A stretch of DNA of 9,545 bases from an uncultured Roseburia sp. (GCA_946055175.1 CAMGET010000026.1:1-9545); one strand, 5' to 3'; counted from the first letter of the stretch, positions 1 to 9,216 are shown. Translations and numbers: made by a program. Notes: generated from the letters alone by a model not told the origin.

Positions 1-1776
1 CACATATTCATACGAAATCGCAATATTAAGAACATGAACGGATTCTATTTCATTCTGTCCGTAAAATTCTGTTACATGTTCTCCCATGCCACCGTTTATT
101 ACATTTTCTTCCATCGTAACGATTAGCTTATGATTTGTTGTAATTGTACGCAATGTTTCTTCATCTAGTGGTTTTGCAAAACGCGCATTAATCAGGCTGC
201 ATGCATATCCCTTTTCTTTCAAAGCATCCCGCACTTTTTCTGCAATTTTTACCATAGAGCCAAGTGCAAAAAGTACAATTTCTGACTCCCGATAAATCCA
301 CTCGCTCTTTCCGAGCGAAATCGGTGCACGATACTCCTTCAATCCGTCGTATGCCTCACCGCGTGGATATCGGATTGCAATTGGTGCCTCATAATCCACT
401 GCATATTTTACCATATCCGAAAGCTCCCATTTATTCTTTGGCGCCATAATGGTCATATTAGGTATGGTTGACAGATAAGAAATATCAAAAATACCCTGAT
501 GAGTCTCCCCATCACTTCCTACCAGTCCTGCGCGGTCAATTGCAAAGACAACCGGCAGATTCTGAATGCAGACATCGTGTAAAATCTGATCATAAGCTCT
601 CTGTAAAAAAGACGAATAAACCGCAAAAATCGGTTTCAAGCCTGCAGCCGCAAGTCCCGCTGCAAACGTAACTGCATGCTCTTCCGCAATTCCAACATCA
701 AAAAAACGTTCCGGAAACATATTGTGAAAACGTTTTAAACCGGTGCCGTCAGCCATCGCAGCCGTTACCGCCACAACCTTATCATCCCTGTCTCCCAGTT
801 TTCTCATAACGGTAGAAAAAATATCGGTATAGTTTGCCTTTATACGAGGTTTCACCGGAAGTCCCGTTTCAATTTGGAACGGTTCTGTACCATGAAAACG
901 TGCAGGATGACGTTCTGCCGGTGCATAACCGGCTCCTTTATGAGTCAGCACATGAACCAATACCGGTCCATCCACATTCATAGCTTCTTTTAAAAGCTTT
1001 TCCATTGCCTTTAAATCGCCGCCATCCACCGGTCCCAGATACATGATACCCATTTCCTCAAAGAACATTCCAGGTATCAAAAACTGTTTGATACCACTCT
1101 TGGTCTTTCGGATATGCTTCACTACACGTTCTCCGTATACCGGAATCTTATTCAGTGAATTCATAACATTATTTTTTAAGCCCAGGTAGGCGTCTGCTGT
1201 TCGAAAACCTGCCAGATAAGATGACATGCCCCCTACATTTTCTGAAATGGACATATTATTGTCGTTTAAAACAATGATAAAATTAGACTTCAGATTTGCC
1301 GCGTTGTTCATTGCTTCATATGCCATACCACCTGTCAGAGCACCATCACCGATTACGGATACGACTTTATAATCTTCTCCTGTAATCTCTCTGGCATGCG
1401 CATAGCCTAAGCCTGCTGAAATTGAAGTGGAACTGTGTCCCGTATCAAAGCTGTCACATTCACTTTCTTTTCGTTTCGGGAATCCACTCATGCCACCATA
1501 TTTTCGCAGCTCATCAAAGCCCTCTCTTCTGCCTGTCAAGAGCTTATGTGTATAGGATTGGTGTCCCACATCCCAGATAATCTTATCCTTTGGCAAATCA
1601 AGAGCCCTGTGTAATGCCATTGTAAGCTCTACGACTCCCAGGTTTGATGCCAGATGTCCGCCTGTAACTGATATTTTGTTGATTAAAAATTCCCGAATTT
1701 CATCTGCAAGAACCTTCAGTTCTTCATCTGAAAGTTTCTTAATATCATTCGGTTTATTCATTCGCTCTAATACCAT
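1..1776 (-). CDS. dxs: 1-deoxy-D-xylulose-5-phosphate synthase (C-terminus beyond window)
   Basis: Dxs condenses pyruvate and glyceraldehyde 3-phosphate, with thiamine diphosphate (ThDP), into DXP, the committed cytoplasmic step of the MEP isoprenoid pathway. The reading frame is open from 1776 to the left edge, giving 592 codons. The family is usually about 620-635 residues, so only some 30-40 C-terminal residues are missing. Visible landmarks are the N-terminal GGH (His41), the ThDP/Mg motif GDGALTGG with Asp144 and its partner Asn173 in LNDNNMS, and the catalytic Glu365 in DVGIAEEHAVT. The DRAGLVGSDGETHQG segment of the pyrimidine domain follows, then the C-terminal transketolase segment NARFAKPLDEE. 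The ATG lies two bases after the ispA stop, with a GAGAG stretch upstream. Met6 is an alternative start. It is the last visible gene of the nusB operon, and the product would supply the C5 units used by IspA next door. No stop or frameshift was seen. Confidence 0.97.
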   Translation of the reverse strand, partial: MVLERMNKPNDIKKLSDEELKVLADEIREFLINKISVTGGHLASNLGVVELTMALHRALDLPKDKIIWDVGHQSYTHKLLTGRREGFDELRKYGGMSGFPKRKESECDSFDTGHSSTSISAGLGYAHAREITGEDYKVVSVIGDGALTGGMAYEAMNNAANLKSNFIIVLNDNNMSISENVGGMSSYLAGFRTADAYLGLKNNVMNSLNKIPVYGERVVKHIRKTKSGIKQFLIPGMFFEEMGIMYLGPVDGGDLKAMEKLLKEAMNVDGPVLVHVLTHKGAGYAPAERHPARFHGTEPFQIETGLPVKPRIKANYTDIFSTVMRKLGDRDDKVVAVTAAMADGTGLKRFHNMFPERFFDVGIAEEHAVTFAAGLAAAGLKPIFAVYSSFLQRAYDQILHDVCIQNLPVVFAIDRAGLVGSDGETHQGIFDISYLSTIPNMTIMAPKNKWELSDMVKYAVDYEAPIAIRYPRGEAYDGLKEYRAPISLGKSEWIYRESEIVLFALGSMVKIAEKVRDALKEKGYACSLINARFAKPLDEETLRTITTNHKLIVTMEENVINGGMGEHVTEFYGQNEIESVHVLNIAISYEYV

Positions 1777-1778
1777 AC

Positions 1779-2669
1779 TTACTTCTCTCTCGCGATTAGA
1801 TATACTAAAAGTTCATTTAAAAATTCATTTCTTACAACAAGTGAATCCATATGTGCTACCGCCTGCTTTGTAATTGCAGCTACATCATCCTTTGCTTTCT
1901 CAAGGCCTTCGAACGTCACATATGTAAATTTCTGATTTTTTTCATCACTACCGATTGGTTTTCCAAGTACTTCTTTTGTACTTGTCACATCTAAAATATC
2001 ATCCTGAATCTGGAATGCAAGGCCAATTTCACCTGCAACCTGTTCTATAATCTGCTGTTCGCTTTTGGTTGCCCCGGCAAGGACTGCTCCGATTAACATG
2101 GAAGCCTCCATAAGAGCTCCTGTTTTCAAGCGATAAATAAAATCTAATTTTTCCTTTGTCATATCTGTAGTACCCTCTGAGGCTACATCCACAACCTGAC
2201 CGCCAATCATGCCATAAATACCGGCTTTCGTTGCCAAAATGCGCAATGCTTTCCCGATATTTGCATTTTCCGGTTCCATATCAAACGCTTTTGTTGCAGT
2301 TTCAAAGGCAAAATTAAGTAAAGCATCACCGGCTAAAATTCCCATTGCTTCACCATAGACGGCATGCGTTGTTTTTTTTCCTCTCCGATATTCATCATTA
2401 TCCATTGCCGGCAAATCATCGTGAACCAGAGAATAGGTATGAATCATCTCCATGGCTGCCATAAATGGTTCAATTACCTTTGACTGGCCTCCGAACAAAC
2501 GATATGTTTCCTGCATCAGCATTGGCCGAAGCCGCTTTCCTCCTGCTAAGATGCTATAATTCATAGCTTCCATAATCTGCTTCTGGTATCCTCCTTCTGC
2601 CGGAAGATATTTTTTTATAATCGCTTCAATTGCTTCTGCCCGTAAATTGATTTCCGATTTAATATCCAT
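1779..2669 (-). CDS. ispA: Farnesyl diphosphate synthase (bacterial type II polyprenyl synthase)
   Basis: This cytoplasmic enzyme adds isopentenyl diphosphate to dimethylallyl and geranyl diphosphate to make farnesyl diphosphate, the precursor of longer prenyl carriers. Its 296 residues match the family length. GKRLRP is at 44-49. The first aspartate-rich motif, DDLPAMD, is at 84-90 and has the two-residue insertion typical of bacterial FPP synthases. GGQVVD is at 156-161, and the second aspartate motif, DDILD, is at 223-227. Tyr79, five residues before the first motif, is the aromatic chain-length stop, and the surrounding YSLVHDDLPAMD closely resembles E. coli IspA. This supports a C15 product rather than a longer one, although C20 cannot be excluded from sequence alone. 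The ATG follows the xseB stop by nine bases, and TAAGGAG provides the ribosome binding site. Confidence 0.95.
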   Translation of the reverse strand: MDIKSEINLRAEAIEAIIKKYLPAEGGYQKQIMEAMNYSILAGGKRLRPMLMQETYRLFGGQSKVIEPFMAAMEMIHTYSLVHDDLPAMDNDEYRRGKKTTHAVYGEAMGILAGDALLNFAFETATKAFDMEPENANIGKALRILATKAGIYGMIGGQVVDVASEGTTDMTKEKLDFIYRLKTGALMEASMLIGAVLAGATKSEQQIIEQVAGEIGLAFQIQDDILDVTSTKEVLGKPIGSDEKNQKFTYVTFEGLEKAKDDVAAITKQAVAHMDSLVVRNEFLNELLVYLIAREK

Positions 2670-2678
2670 AACTGCTCC

Positions 2679-2888
2679 TTAAAATTCACTTAATTCTCCG
2701 TTCTGATTTAAGACCAGCATCTTTTTTTCCACTTCATCCAACATCATGTTACAGGTTTTTAACTTTTCTACACCCTGCTGATATAACTGAAAAGATGTTT
2801 CTAACGAAACTTCAGATTCTTCCATCTGCCGAATGATTTCTTCCACCTGCCCAAGTGTCTCTTCTAATGTTCCATCTTGACTGCTCAC
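2679..2888 (-). CDS. xseB: Exodeoxyribonuclease VII small subunit, GTG start
   Basis: XseB is the small helical subunit of exonuclease VII, which degrades single-stranded DNA in both directions to oligonucleotides. Several XseB chains pack on the helical region of each XseA. The 69-residue product has the normal length and the typical pattern: an N-terminal ETLGQVEEIIRQME helix with a break at SEVSLE (25-30), then a second coiled-coil helix containing YQQGVEKLKTCN and LDEVEKKM. The start is GTG at 2888-2886 and overlaps the xseA stop (GTGA). A strong GGAGG lies seven bases upstream, which fixes this start. The position directly after xseA confirms the assignment. Confidence 0.95.
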   Translation of the reverse strand: MSSQDGTLEETLGQVEEIIRQMEESEVSLETSFQLYQQGVEKLKTCNMMLDEVEKKMLVLNQNGELSEF

Positions 2889-4084
2889 TGGATTACCTCC
2901 GTCACTTCTGCTTTAATCTTTCCTTCTAACAATTGAATCGTAACTTCATCTCCCCGGTCAACCTGTGACACGCAAAGAAGCGCTTTCTCCTTCGAATCTG
3001 TCACATAAGCATAGCCGCCGCTTAATTTACGCAAAGGTGATAACCGTTCCATTCTCTCGGCAAAAATTGCCACTTCATGTCTTTTCTCAGCCAATCGTTT
3101 TTGCATCAGCTGTTCTATTTTCTGTTCCAATCCTGCTGTATACATTCGTTTTTCGCGCATCCGGCTTTCCGGTGACAGTCTGTGTAGTCTGCTTTCCATC
3201 TGCCTTATCTGCATGCCGGTAAATTTTATTTTTTGTTCCATGTTACCGGATAATCTGCGGTATAGACCGGTTATCTGTTCCTTAACTGTGCGATAGTCAA
3301 ACACTGCCAGTTCCGCAGCCGCTGACGGAGTCGGGGCGCGCATGTCTGCAACATAGTCTACAATCGTAGTATCTGTTTCATGACCGACTGCTGAAATTAC
3401 CGGGGTATTACATTCAAAAATGGCTCTTGCCACAATTTCCTCATTAAAAGCCCATAAATCCTCAATCGAACCGCCGCCTCTTCCTACAATCAGAACATCT
3501 AATCCCATCGCATCCAATGCACGAATTCCATTTACAATGCTTGCCGCTGCACCCTCTCCCTGTACCAATGCCGGATATAAAATTAACTGTACATACGGAT
3601 TCCTTCTGGCAGCAATATTACGAATATCCTGCACCGCAGCTCCGGTCGGTGCCGTGACCACTCCGATACGTCTGGCGAAGCGCGGAATTGTTTTTTTATA
3701 TTCCGGAGCAAACATCCCCATTTCTTCCAATTCCTGTTTTAAAGCTTCAAATCGTAAATATAAATTACCAGCTCCATCCAGTTCAATTTCTCTGGCGTAG
3801 AGCTGATATTTTCCATCACGTTCATATATCTCCACAGAACCGGTAACAATGACATTGTCACCTTCCTTCATGGTAAATTTTAATCCTCTGCGATATCCGG
3901 CAAACATAACCGCATTCAATGTTCCCGTTGCATCTTTCATGGTAAAATAAATGTGACCGGAGGAATGATATTTACAGTTAGAGACCTCGCCCTTGATACA
4001 GATATGCTGCATCATAAAATCCTGAGCGAACATATTTTTTATATATGTATTCACTTGTCCAACAGAATAAACATTCTTTTTCAT
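2885..4084 (-). CDS. xseA: Exodeoxyribonuclease VII large (catalytic) subunit
   Basis: XseA is the nuclease subunit of exonuclease VII and acts on single-stranded DNA in mismatch, recombination and damage processing. At 399 residues it is slightly shorter than E. coli XseA. An N-terminal OB-fold covers about 1-102 (VYSVGQVNTYIK, GEVSNCKYHSSGHIYFTMKD). The catalytic domain holds TAPTGAAVQDI with Asp153, RGGGSIEDLW with Arg202, and SAVGHETD with His235 and Asp238, followed by MRAPTPSAAAE. These correspond to the catalytic residues of E. coli XseA. A long helical stretch (about 265-345) is where XseB binds, and the C-terminal segment LRKLSGGYAYV is typical. The ATG overlaps the nusB stop as ATGA. 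No good ribosome binding site is visible in front of it, so translation is probably coupled to nusB. Confidence 0.97.
   Translation of the reverse strand: MKKNVYSVGQVNTYIKNMFAQDFMMQHICIKGEVSNCKYHSSGHIYFTMKDATGTLNAVMFAGYRRGLKFTMKEGDNVIVTGSVEIYERDGKYQLYAREIELDGAGNLYLRFEALKQELEEMGMFAPEYKKTIPRFARRIGVVTAPTGAAVQDIRNIAARRNPYVQLILYPALVQGEGAAASIVNGIRALDAMGLDVLIVGRGGGSIEDLWAFNEEIVARAIFECNTPVISAVGHETDTTIVDYVADMRAPTPSAAAELAVFDYRTVKEQITGLYRRLSGNMEQKIKFTGMQIRQMESRLHRLSPESRMREKRMYTAGLEQKIEQLMQKRLAEKRHEVAIFAERMERLSPLRKLSGGYAYVTDSKEKALLCVSQVDRGDEVTIQLLEGKIKAEVTEVIQ
2896..2900 (-). promoter_or_regulatory. Strong ribosome binding site of xseB
   Basis: GGAGG on the minus strand, within the last codons of xseA, is seven bases from the GTG start at 2888. 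It confirms the non-ATG start and lets xseB be translated independently of xseA. Confidence 0.8.
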
Positions 4085-4476
4085 GCTAATTTTGCCAATA
4101 CTCCATTTACAAATGCCGATGATTCATCGGATCCGTACTGCTTTGCAAGTTCAATTGCCTCATTGATTGCCACTTTTACCGGAACATCTTCTTCATATCT
4201 CATCTCATATACTGCAAGACGAATCAATGCAAGATCCACCTTCGCCATACGGCTGACCTTCCACCCTTTTGAAGCTTCTCCGATTGCCGCATCAATTTCA
4301 TCCAGCTTTTCAACAATCCCTTTAAATTTGTCTAAAATATATGCAGTATCTTTTTCACTGCATCCTTCCAACTGTTCTTCATACAGTTTCATCTGTTCTT
4401 CCATTTCTTCTGCACTATGGAATTCCACGCGAAACAACATCAAAAACACCTGTTCTCTTAATGCTCTTCTGGTCAT
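4081..4476 (-). CDS. nusB: Transcription antitermination factor NusB
   Basis: NusB is a small all-helical RNA-binding protein. With NusE (ribosomal protein S10) it binds boxA RNA and builds the antitermination complex on rRNA operons. The 131-residue length is normal. The start MTRRALREQVFLMLFRVEF is the standard N-terminal helix, with the RR/R basic residues that contact RNA. The C-terminal block is the family signature: VDLALIRLAVYEM (80-92), VPVKVAINEAIELAKQY (98-114) and FVNGVL (122-127). AAAGGA six to eight bases before the ATG serves as ribosome binding site. The gene heads a five-gene operon, with a predicted promoter only about 16 bases upstream of the start codon, giving a very short leader. 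Confidence 0.96.
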   Translation of the reverse strand: MTRRALREQVFLMLFRVEFHSAEEMEEQMKLYEEQLEGCSEKDTAYILDKFKGIVEKLDEIDAAIGEASKGWKVSRMAKVDLALIRLAVYEMRYEEDVPVKVAINEAIELAKQYGSDESSAFVNGVLAKLA

Positions 4477-4483
4477 ATATTTA

Positions 4484-4489
4484 TCCTTT
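4484..4489 (-). promoter_or_regulatory. Ribosome binding site of nusB
   Basis: On the minus strand AAGGAAAGGA precedes the nusB ATG, with AAAGGA ending seven bases before it. It occupies most of the roughly 16-base leader expected from the promoter predicted at 4499-4528. Confidence 0.6.
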
Positions 4490-4498
4490 CCTTACGCA

Positions 4499-4528
4499 CT
4501 TATATCATTTCTAAAAAAAGGATGTCAG
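4499..4528 (-). promoter_or_regulatory. Predicted sigma-A promoter of the nusB operon, overlapping a terminator
   Basis: On the minus strand CTGACA (4528-4523; five of six match to TTGACA) is followed after 18 bases by TATAAG (4504-4499; five of six match to TATAAT). TG one base before TATAAG makes it an extended -10. The -35 hexamer lies inside the descending side of the terminator hairpin of the upstream Asp23-like gene, and the spacer contains that terminator's T-tract. Transcription would start near 4492. This is a sequence prediction, but it is the only good promoter in the 97-base gap. Confidence 0.5.
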
Positions 4529-4541
4529 TACGACATCCTTT
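4513..4541 (-). terminator. Intrinsic terminator after the Asp23-like gene
   Basis: On the minus strand AAAGGATGTC pairs with GACATCCTTT around a five-base GTACT loop. The run of seven T at 4519-4513 begins within the last three stem positions. It lies about 32 bases after the stop at 4574 and separates that gene from the nusB operon. On the plus strand the hairpin is followed by TTTATTATC, a weaker tail, and there is no plus-strand gene to terminate. Confidence 0.88.
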
Positions 4542-4573
4542 ATTATCATTTGCTTTCCTCAGTTTTCAAAGGT

Positions 4574-4951
4574 CTATTTATCCTTACCCATATCAACAGA
4601 TGCGATGCGTACATTTACTACGGAAACTTCAAGCGCCGTCATATTCTCAATTGCACTTTTCACACGTTCCTGTACCTTAGCTGAAACGTCCGGAATAGAA
4701 TATCCGTATGCAATGTTAATTGCAACATCCACATTCACGATACCGTCTAACACATCAACACGGACACCTTTTGAAAGATTCTTCATACCTAATTTACTTA
4801 CGAGTTCGTTTGTAATGTTACCAGCCATGGAACTAACGCCTTCGATTTCTGTAGCAGCAAGTCCGGCAATGATGGCAACAACTTCATCTGCAATCTTCAC
4901 TTCTCCTAAATTACCATCCTTTATCTTAAATGATTTTCTATCCTCAGCCAT
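4574..4951 (-). CDS. Asp23/Gls24 (DUF322) family protein, YqhY-like
   Basis: This 125-residue protein belongs to the Asp23/Gls24 family, found in Gram-positive bacteria and linked to envelope stress. The Bacillus member encoded beside nusB (YqhY) has been connected with control of acetyl-CoA carboxylase. The family core is visible as GEVKIADEVVAIIAGLAATEIEGV (in two parts, 16-27 and 28-39), VNVDVAINIAYGYSIPDV (72-89), VQERVKSAIENMT (93-105) and VNVRI (112-116). No signal peptide or membrane segment is seen, so it is probably cytoplasmic or membrane-associated through a partner. An AGGAGG eight bases before the ATG fixes the start. Unlike Bacillus yqhY, it appears transcriptionally separate from nusB, with its own promoter and terminator. 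The exact function in this organism is unknown. Confidence 0.93.
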   Translation of the reverse strand: MAEDRKSFKIKDGNLGEVKIADEVVAIIAGLAATEIEGVSSMAGNITNELVSKLGMKNLSKGVRVDVLDGIVNVDVAINIAYGYSIPDVSAKVQERVKSAIENMTALEVSVVNVRIASVDMGKDK

Positions 4952-4959
4952 TGCGTATG

Positions 4960-4965
4960 CCTCCT
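4960..4965 (-). promoter_or_regulatory. Ribosome binding site of the Asp23-like gene
   Basis: A perfect AGGAGG on the minus strand with an eight-base spacer to the ATG at 4951. This is one of the strongest translation signals in the window and suggests an abundant protein. Confidence 0.85.
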
Positions 4966-4983
4966 AAGTGATATTATGTGTTT

Positions 4984-5012
4984 ATTATAACAGACTATTC
5001 TCTTTTTGGAAA
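4984..5012 (-). promoter_or_regulatory. Predicted extended -10 promoter of the Asp23-like gene
   Basis: On the minus strand TTTCCA (5012-5007; four of six match to TTGACA) is separated by 17 bases from a perfect TATAAT (4989-4984). TG one base before the TATAAT makes it an extended -10. The expected start of transcription near 4977 leaves a leader of about 25 bases containing the AGGAGG site. Confidence 0.75.
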
Positions 5013-5014
5013 CT

Positions 5015-5038
5015 AAAAAATTTGTGAATTTCTATCAC
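5015..5038 (-). terminator. Possible weak terminator after the acidic hypothetical gene
   Basis: On the minus strand GTGA and TCAC (5038-5035 and 5027-5024) can form a four-base stem around a seven-base loop, followed by AAA and then six T at 5020-5015. The stem is short and the T-run is displaced by three bases, so this is weak. It is the only terminator-like element between the stop at 5053 and the next promoter. Confidence 0.25.
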
Positions 5039-5052
5039 TTTGCGTAATTCTG

Positions 5053-5454
5053 TTATTTGATTTCTTCAAATACACAATTACAATCTCCTGCTTCTGATAA
5101 AAAGCGATAAGCAATCTGTTCTCCCTCAAAAGAAATCGAGAAACTGCCTTCCATCTCCAGATAGGACTGCACATGCGCAAACTCAGCCAAAAGTTCAGCC
5201 AATTCGTCTAAAAAACCTTCTGCTGCATCTGCATTTTCGCATTCTTCTTCCTCTATTTTCTCTTCCACATACAAACGGAGGATAAAATCATCCAAATCGC
5301 TTTCATTCTCTACTTTTGCTCTGTTAATATATGGATTTTTATGTGCAGCCAGTGATTTTTTTACATAACTTTCCGTAGAAATAATTCTCGACTGCGCAAC
5401 ATCCTCAGCTTCCATAAAAATTTTATAGTCAATTTTTAATTTTTCTTTTGTCAT
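5053..5454 (-). CDS. Unrecognised acidic protein of 133 residues
   Basis: I do not recognise this protein. It is strongly acidic, with about 32 Asp/Glu against about 14 Lys/Arg, and an acidic cluster EEKIEEEECE at 64-73. Residues 1-35 are mixed. Residues 52-100 look like helices (DLDDFILRLYVEEK, then FLDELAELLAEFAHVQSYLE). The end (103-131) alternates like beta strands (SFSISFEGEQIAYRF, NCVFEEI). There are three cysteines (72, 125, 127), the last two as CNC. No signal peptide or membrane segment is seen. The ATG lies 16 bases after the metA stop, so it is probably co-transcribed with metA and ligA, with only a weak GAGA-type ribosome binding site. The sustained open frame, the gene-like spacing and the absence of a better frame support a real gene. 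No function can be assigned from sequence. Confidence 0.8.
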   Translation of the reverse strand: MTKEKLKIDYKIFMEAEDVAQSRIISTESYVKKSLAAHKNPYINRAKVENESDLDDFILRLYVEEKIEEEECENADAAEGFLDELAELLAEFAHVQSYLEMEGSFSISFEGEQIAYRFLSEAGDCNCVFEEIK

Positions 5455-5470
5455 AGTTTTTGTCTCTTTT

Positions 5471-6403
5471 CTATTTTCCTATTATTTCTCCGGTGTTAAT
5501 AAACTCGTATGGAGTTGCTTGGTAGACATAATAATTCAGCCAGTTTGAATATAAAATGTTGCCATGAGACCGCCACTGTAAAAGTGGTTTTTCATTTTCA
5601 TCATTATTTGGATAATAATTTACCGGCAAATCAATCGGCAGTCCCTTACTCTTATCCCGTTTATACTCTTTATTCAGTGTCAGGCGGTCATATTCCGGAT
5701 GTCCCATCACAAATATTTTTCTTCCCTCATCTGCAATTGCAAGAAAGACTCCGGCAGTCTCTGATTCCGCTAAAATAGTTAATTCCTTTACTTTACGGAT
5801 ATCTTCTGTGCGGACCTCCGTATGTCTGGAATGCGGTGCCATGAAGCAGTCATCAAATCCACGCACTAACGGTACCTTCCGGTTCATTACTTTGTGTTCA
5901 TAAACGCCAAACATTTTTTCAGGCAGCATATATTTTTTTAAACCATAGTGATAATAAAGGCCCGCCTGCGCTCCCCAGCATAAATGCAGCGTAGAAGTCG
6001 CATGTACCTTGCTCCATTCAAAAATCTCTTCCATTTCCGGCCAGAAATCCACTTCCTCATACTCCATCTGTTCTAACGGCGCACCTGTGATAATTAATCC
6101 ATCAAAATACTGGTGTCTGACATCCTCAAAGCGTTCATAAAACTTATTCAGATGACTTAATGATGTATTTTTTGATTCATGAGAAGATACTGTAACAAAG
6201 GTGACATCCACCTGCAATGGTGTATTTGACATTGACCGAAGCAGTTGCAATTCCGTATCTTCTTTTAATGGCATCAGATTTAAAATAGCTACTTTAATCG
6301 GACGGATATCCTGATGCGTTGCACGGTTTTCGTCCATCACAAATATATTTTCTTTTTCCAGTATCTCTTTCGCCGGCAAATCATTCTGTGTTCTAATTGG
6401 CAT
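5471..6403 (-). CDS. metA: Homoserine O-acyltransferase MetA, predicted acetyl-CoA specific
   Basis: MetA activates homoserine by O-acylation, the first committed step of methionine synthesis, in the cytoplasm. The 310 residues align with E. coli MetA almost without gaps. Catalytic Cys142 is in [14 protein letters not shown], and His235 and Glu237 are in [21 protein letters not shown] is the standard N-terminus and fixes the start, and AGGG lies three bases before the ATG with AAAGGA further up. Residue 111, in [15 protein letters not shown], is Glu. Enzymes that use succinyl-CoA have Gly there, whereas the Bacillus cereus enzyme with Glu111 uses acetyl-CoA. I therefore predict homoserine O-acetyltransferase, although many pipelines will call it succinyltransferase. 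The gene lies 47 bases after ligA, too little space for a SAM riboswitch or T-box leader, so no methionine-responsive control is visible. Confidence 0.96.
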   Translation of the reverse strand: MPIRTQNDLPAKEILEKENIFVMDENRATHQDIRPIKVAILNLMPLKEDTELQLLRSMSNTPLQVDVTFVTVSSHESKNTSLSHLNKFYERFEDVRHQYFDGLIITGAPLEQMEYEEVDFWPEMEEIFEWSKVHATSTLHLCWGAQAGLYYHYGLKKYMLPEKMFGVYEHKVMNRKVPLVRGFDDCFMAPHSRHTEVRTEDIRKVKELTILAESETAGVFLAIADEGRKIFVMGHPEYDRLTLNKEYKRDKSKGLPIDLPVNYYPNNDENEKPLLQWRSHGNILYSNWLNYYVYQATPYEFINTGEIIGK

Positions 6404-6432
6404 TTTCCCTACTGTCCTTTACCTTTTTTATC

Positions 6433-8466
<2,034 letters not shown>

Positions 8467-8472
8467 TTATAT

Positions 8473-9216
8473 TTATTCTGTCCTTTTCACTGCCGTATTG
8501 GAAGAGTTTCTAATCAGGTACTGTAATTTTTCATATTCTTTTTCAGTCACCTCTCGGTAAGTTCCTACCGGTAAATCTCCCAATTTAATATTCATAATCC
8601 GAGTTCGAACCAGTTTTTCTACTCTGTAGCCAAAATATTCGCACATTCGACGAATCTGGCGGTTCAGTCCCTGGGTAAGAATAATCCGAAATTGTTTCCT
8701 GCCAACTTTTTCCACCTTGCATTTTCTGGTAGTAGTATTTAATTCCACTAACGGCACTCCTCCGGCAAGTCCTCTTAGAAAGCTATCTGTGATCGGTTTA
8801 TTTACGGTTACTAAATACTCTTTTTCATGCATATTTCCGGCACGCATCATTTTATTTACGATTTCACCATTATTGGTTAACAGCAGAAGTCCTTCCGAAT
8901 CTTTGTCCAGACGGCCGATTGGATAAATCCGCTTCGGATAATGGATAAAATCTACCACATTATCCTTCTCTCGTTTTTCCGCAGTACAGACAATCCCGGC
9001 CGGTTTATGAAAGGCCAGAAGAATCATCTCTTCTTCCTTGGTCACAGGACGCCCCATATAACAGACTTTCTGTCCGGGGAGCACTCTTGAACCAGTCAGT
9101 GCCACCTTTCCATCTATCGTTACATTTCCATCTTCAATCTGACGGTCTGCTTCTCTTCTGGAGCAGACTCCGGCTTCACTTAAAAATTTATTTATCCTAA
9201 CGCCCGTGTTCTCCAT
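8473..9216 (-). CDS. rluF: RluF-like 23S rRNA pseudouridine synthase (RsuA/RluB/E/F family)
   Basis: This family converts a specific uridine in ribosomal RNA to pseudouridine. The 247 residues comprise an N-terminal S4 RNA-binding domain (about 6-55: VRINKFLSEAGVCSRREADR, IDGK) and a catalytic domain. The catalytic Asp104 is in PIGRLDKDSEGLLLLTN. Several segments resemble E. coli RluF (U2604 of 23S rRNA) rather than RluB: KPAGIV, DNVVDFIHYPKR, RAGNMHEKEYLVTV, KPITD, GGVP, LNRQIRRMCEYFGY and RTRIMN. The basic C-terminal tail of E. coli RluF is absent, leaving a short end VKRTE. I infer the subfamily from recalled similarity, so the site modified could differ. GTGAGG seven bases before the ATG is the ribosome binding site. 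The ligA frame follows after 24 bases. The ATG is only 18 bases beyond the T-tract of the preceding terminator. Confidence 0.92.
   Translation of the reverse strand: MENTGVRINKFLSEAGVCSRREADRQIEDGNVTIDGKVALTGSRVLPGQKVCYMGRPVTKEEEMILLAFHKPAGIVCTAEKREKDNVVDFIHYPKRIYPIGRLDKDSEGLLLLTNNGEIVNKMMRAGNMHEKEYLVTVNKPITDSFLRGLAGGVPLVELNTTTRKCKVEKVGRKQFRIILTQGLNRQIRRMCEYFGYRVEKLVRTRIMNIKLGDLPVGTYREVTEKEYEKLQYLIRNSSNTAVKRTE

Noticed and set aside
3420..3800. Plus-strand open frame of 126 codons opposite xseA
   Set aside because: It is antisense to the catalytic domain of xseA, and no independent signal supports it.
4513..4541. The hairpin as a bidirectional terminator
   Set aside because: On the plus strand the hairpin is followed by TTTATTATC rather than a T-run, and no plus-strand gene reads into it.
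3953..4684. Plus-strand open frame of 243 codons across xseA, nusB and the gap beyond
   Set aside because: It is antisense to two well-conserved genes and runs through a terminator. Its Ser/Ile-rich translation resembles no family and it has no ribosome binding site. It is a shadow frame.
4605..4967. Plus-strand open frame of 120 codons opposite the Asp23-like gene
   Set aside because: It is fully antisense to a recognised gene with a strong promoter and ribosome binding site. Its composition is that of a reverse-frame artefact.
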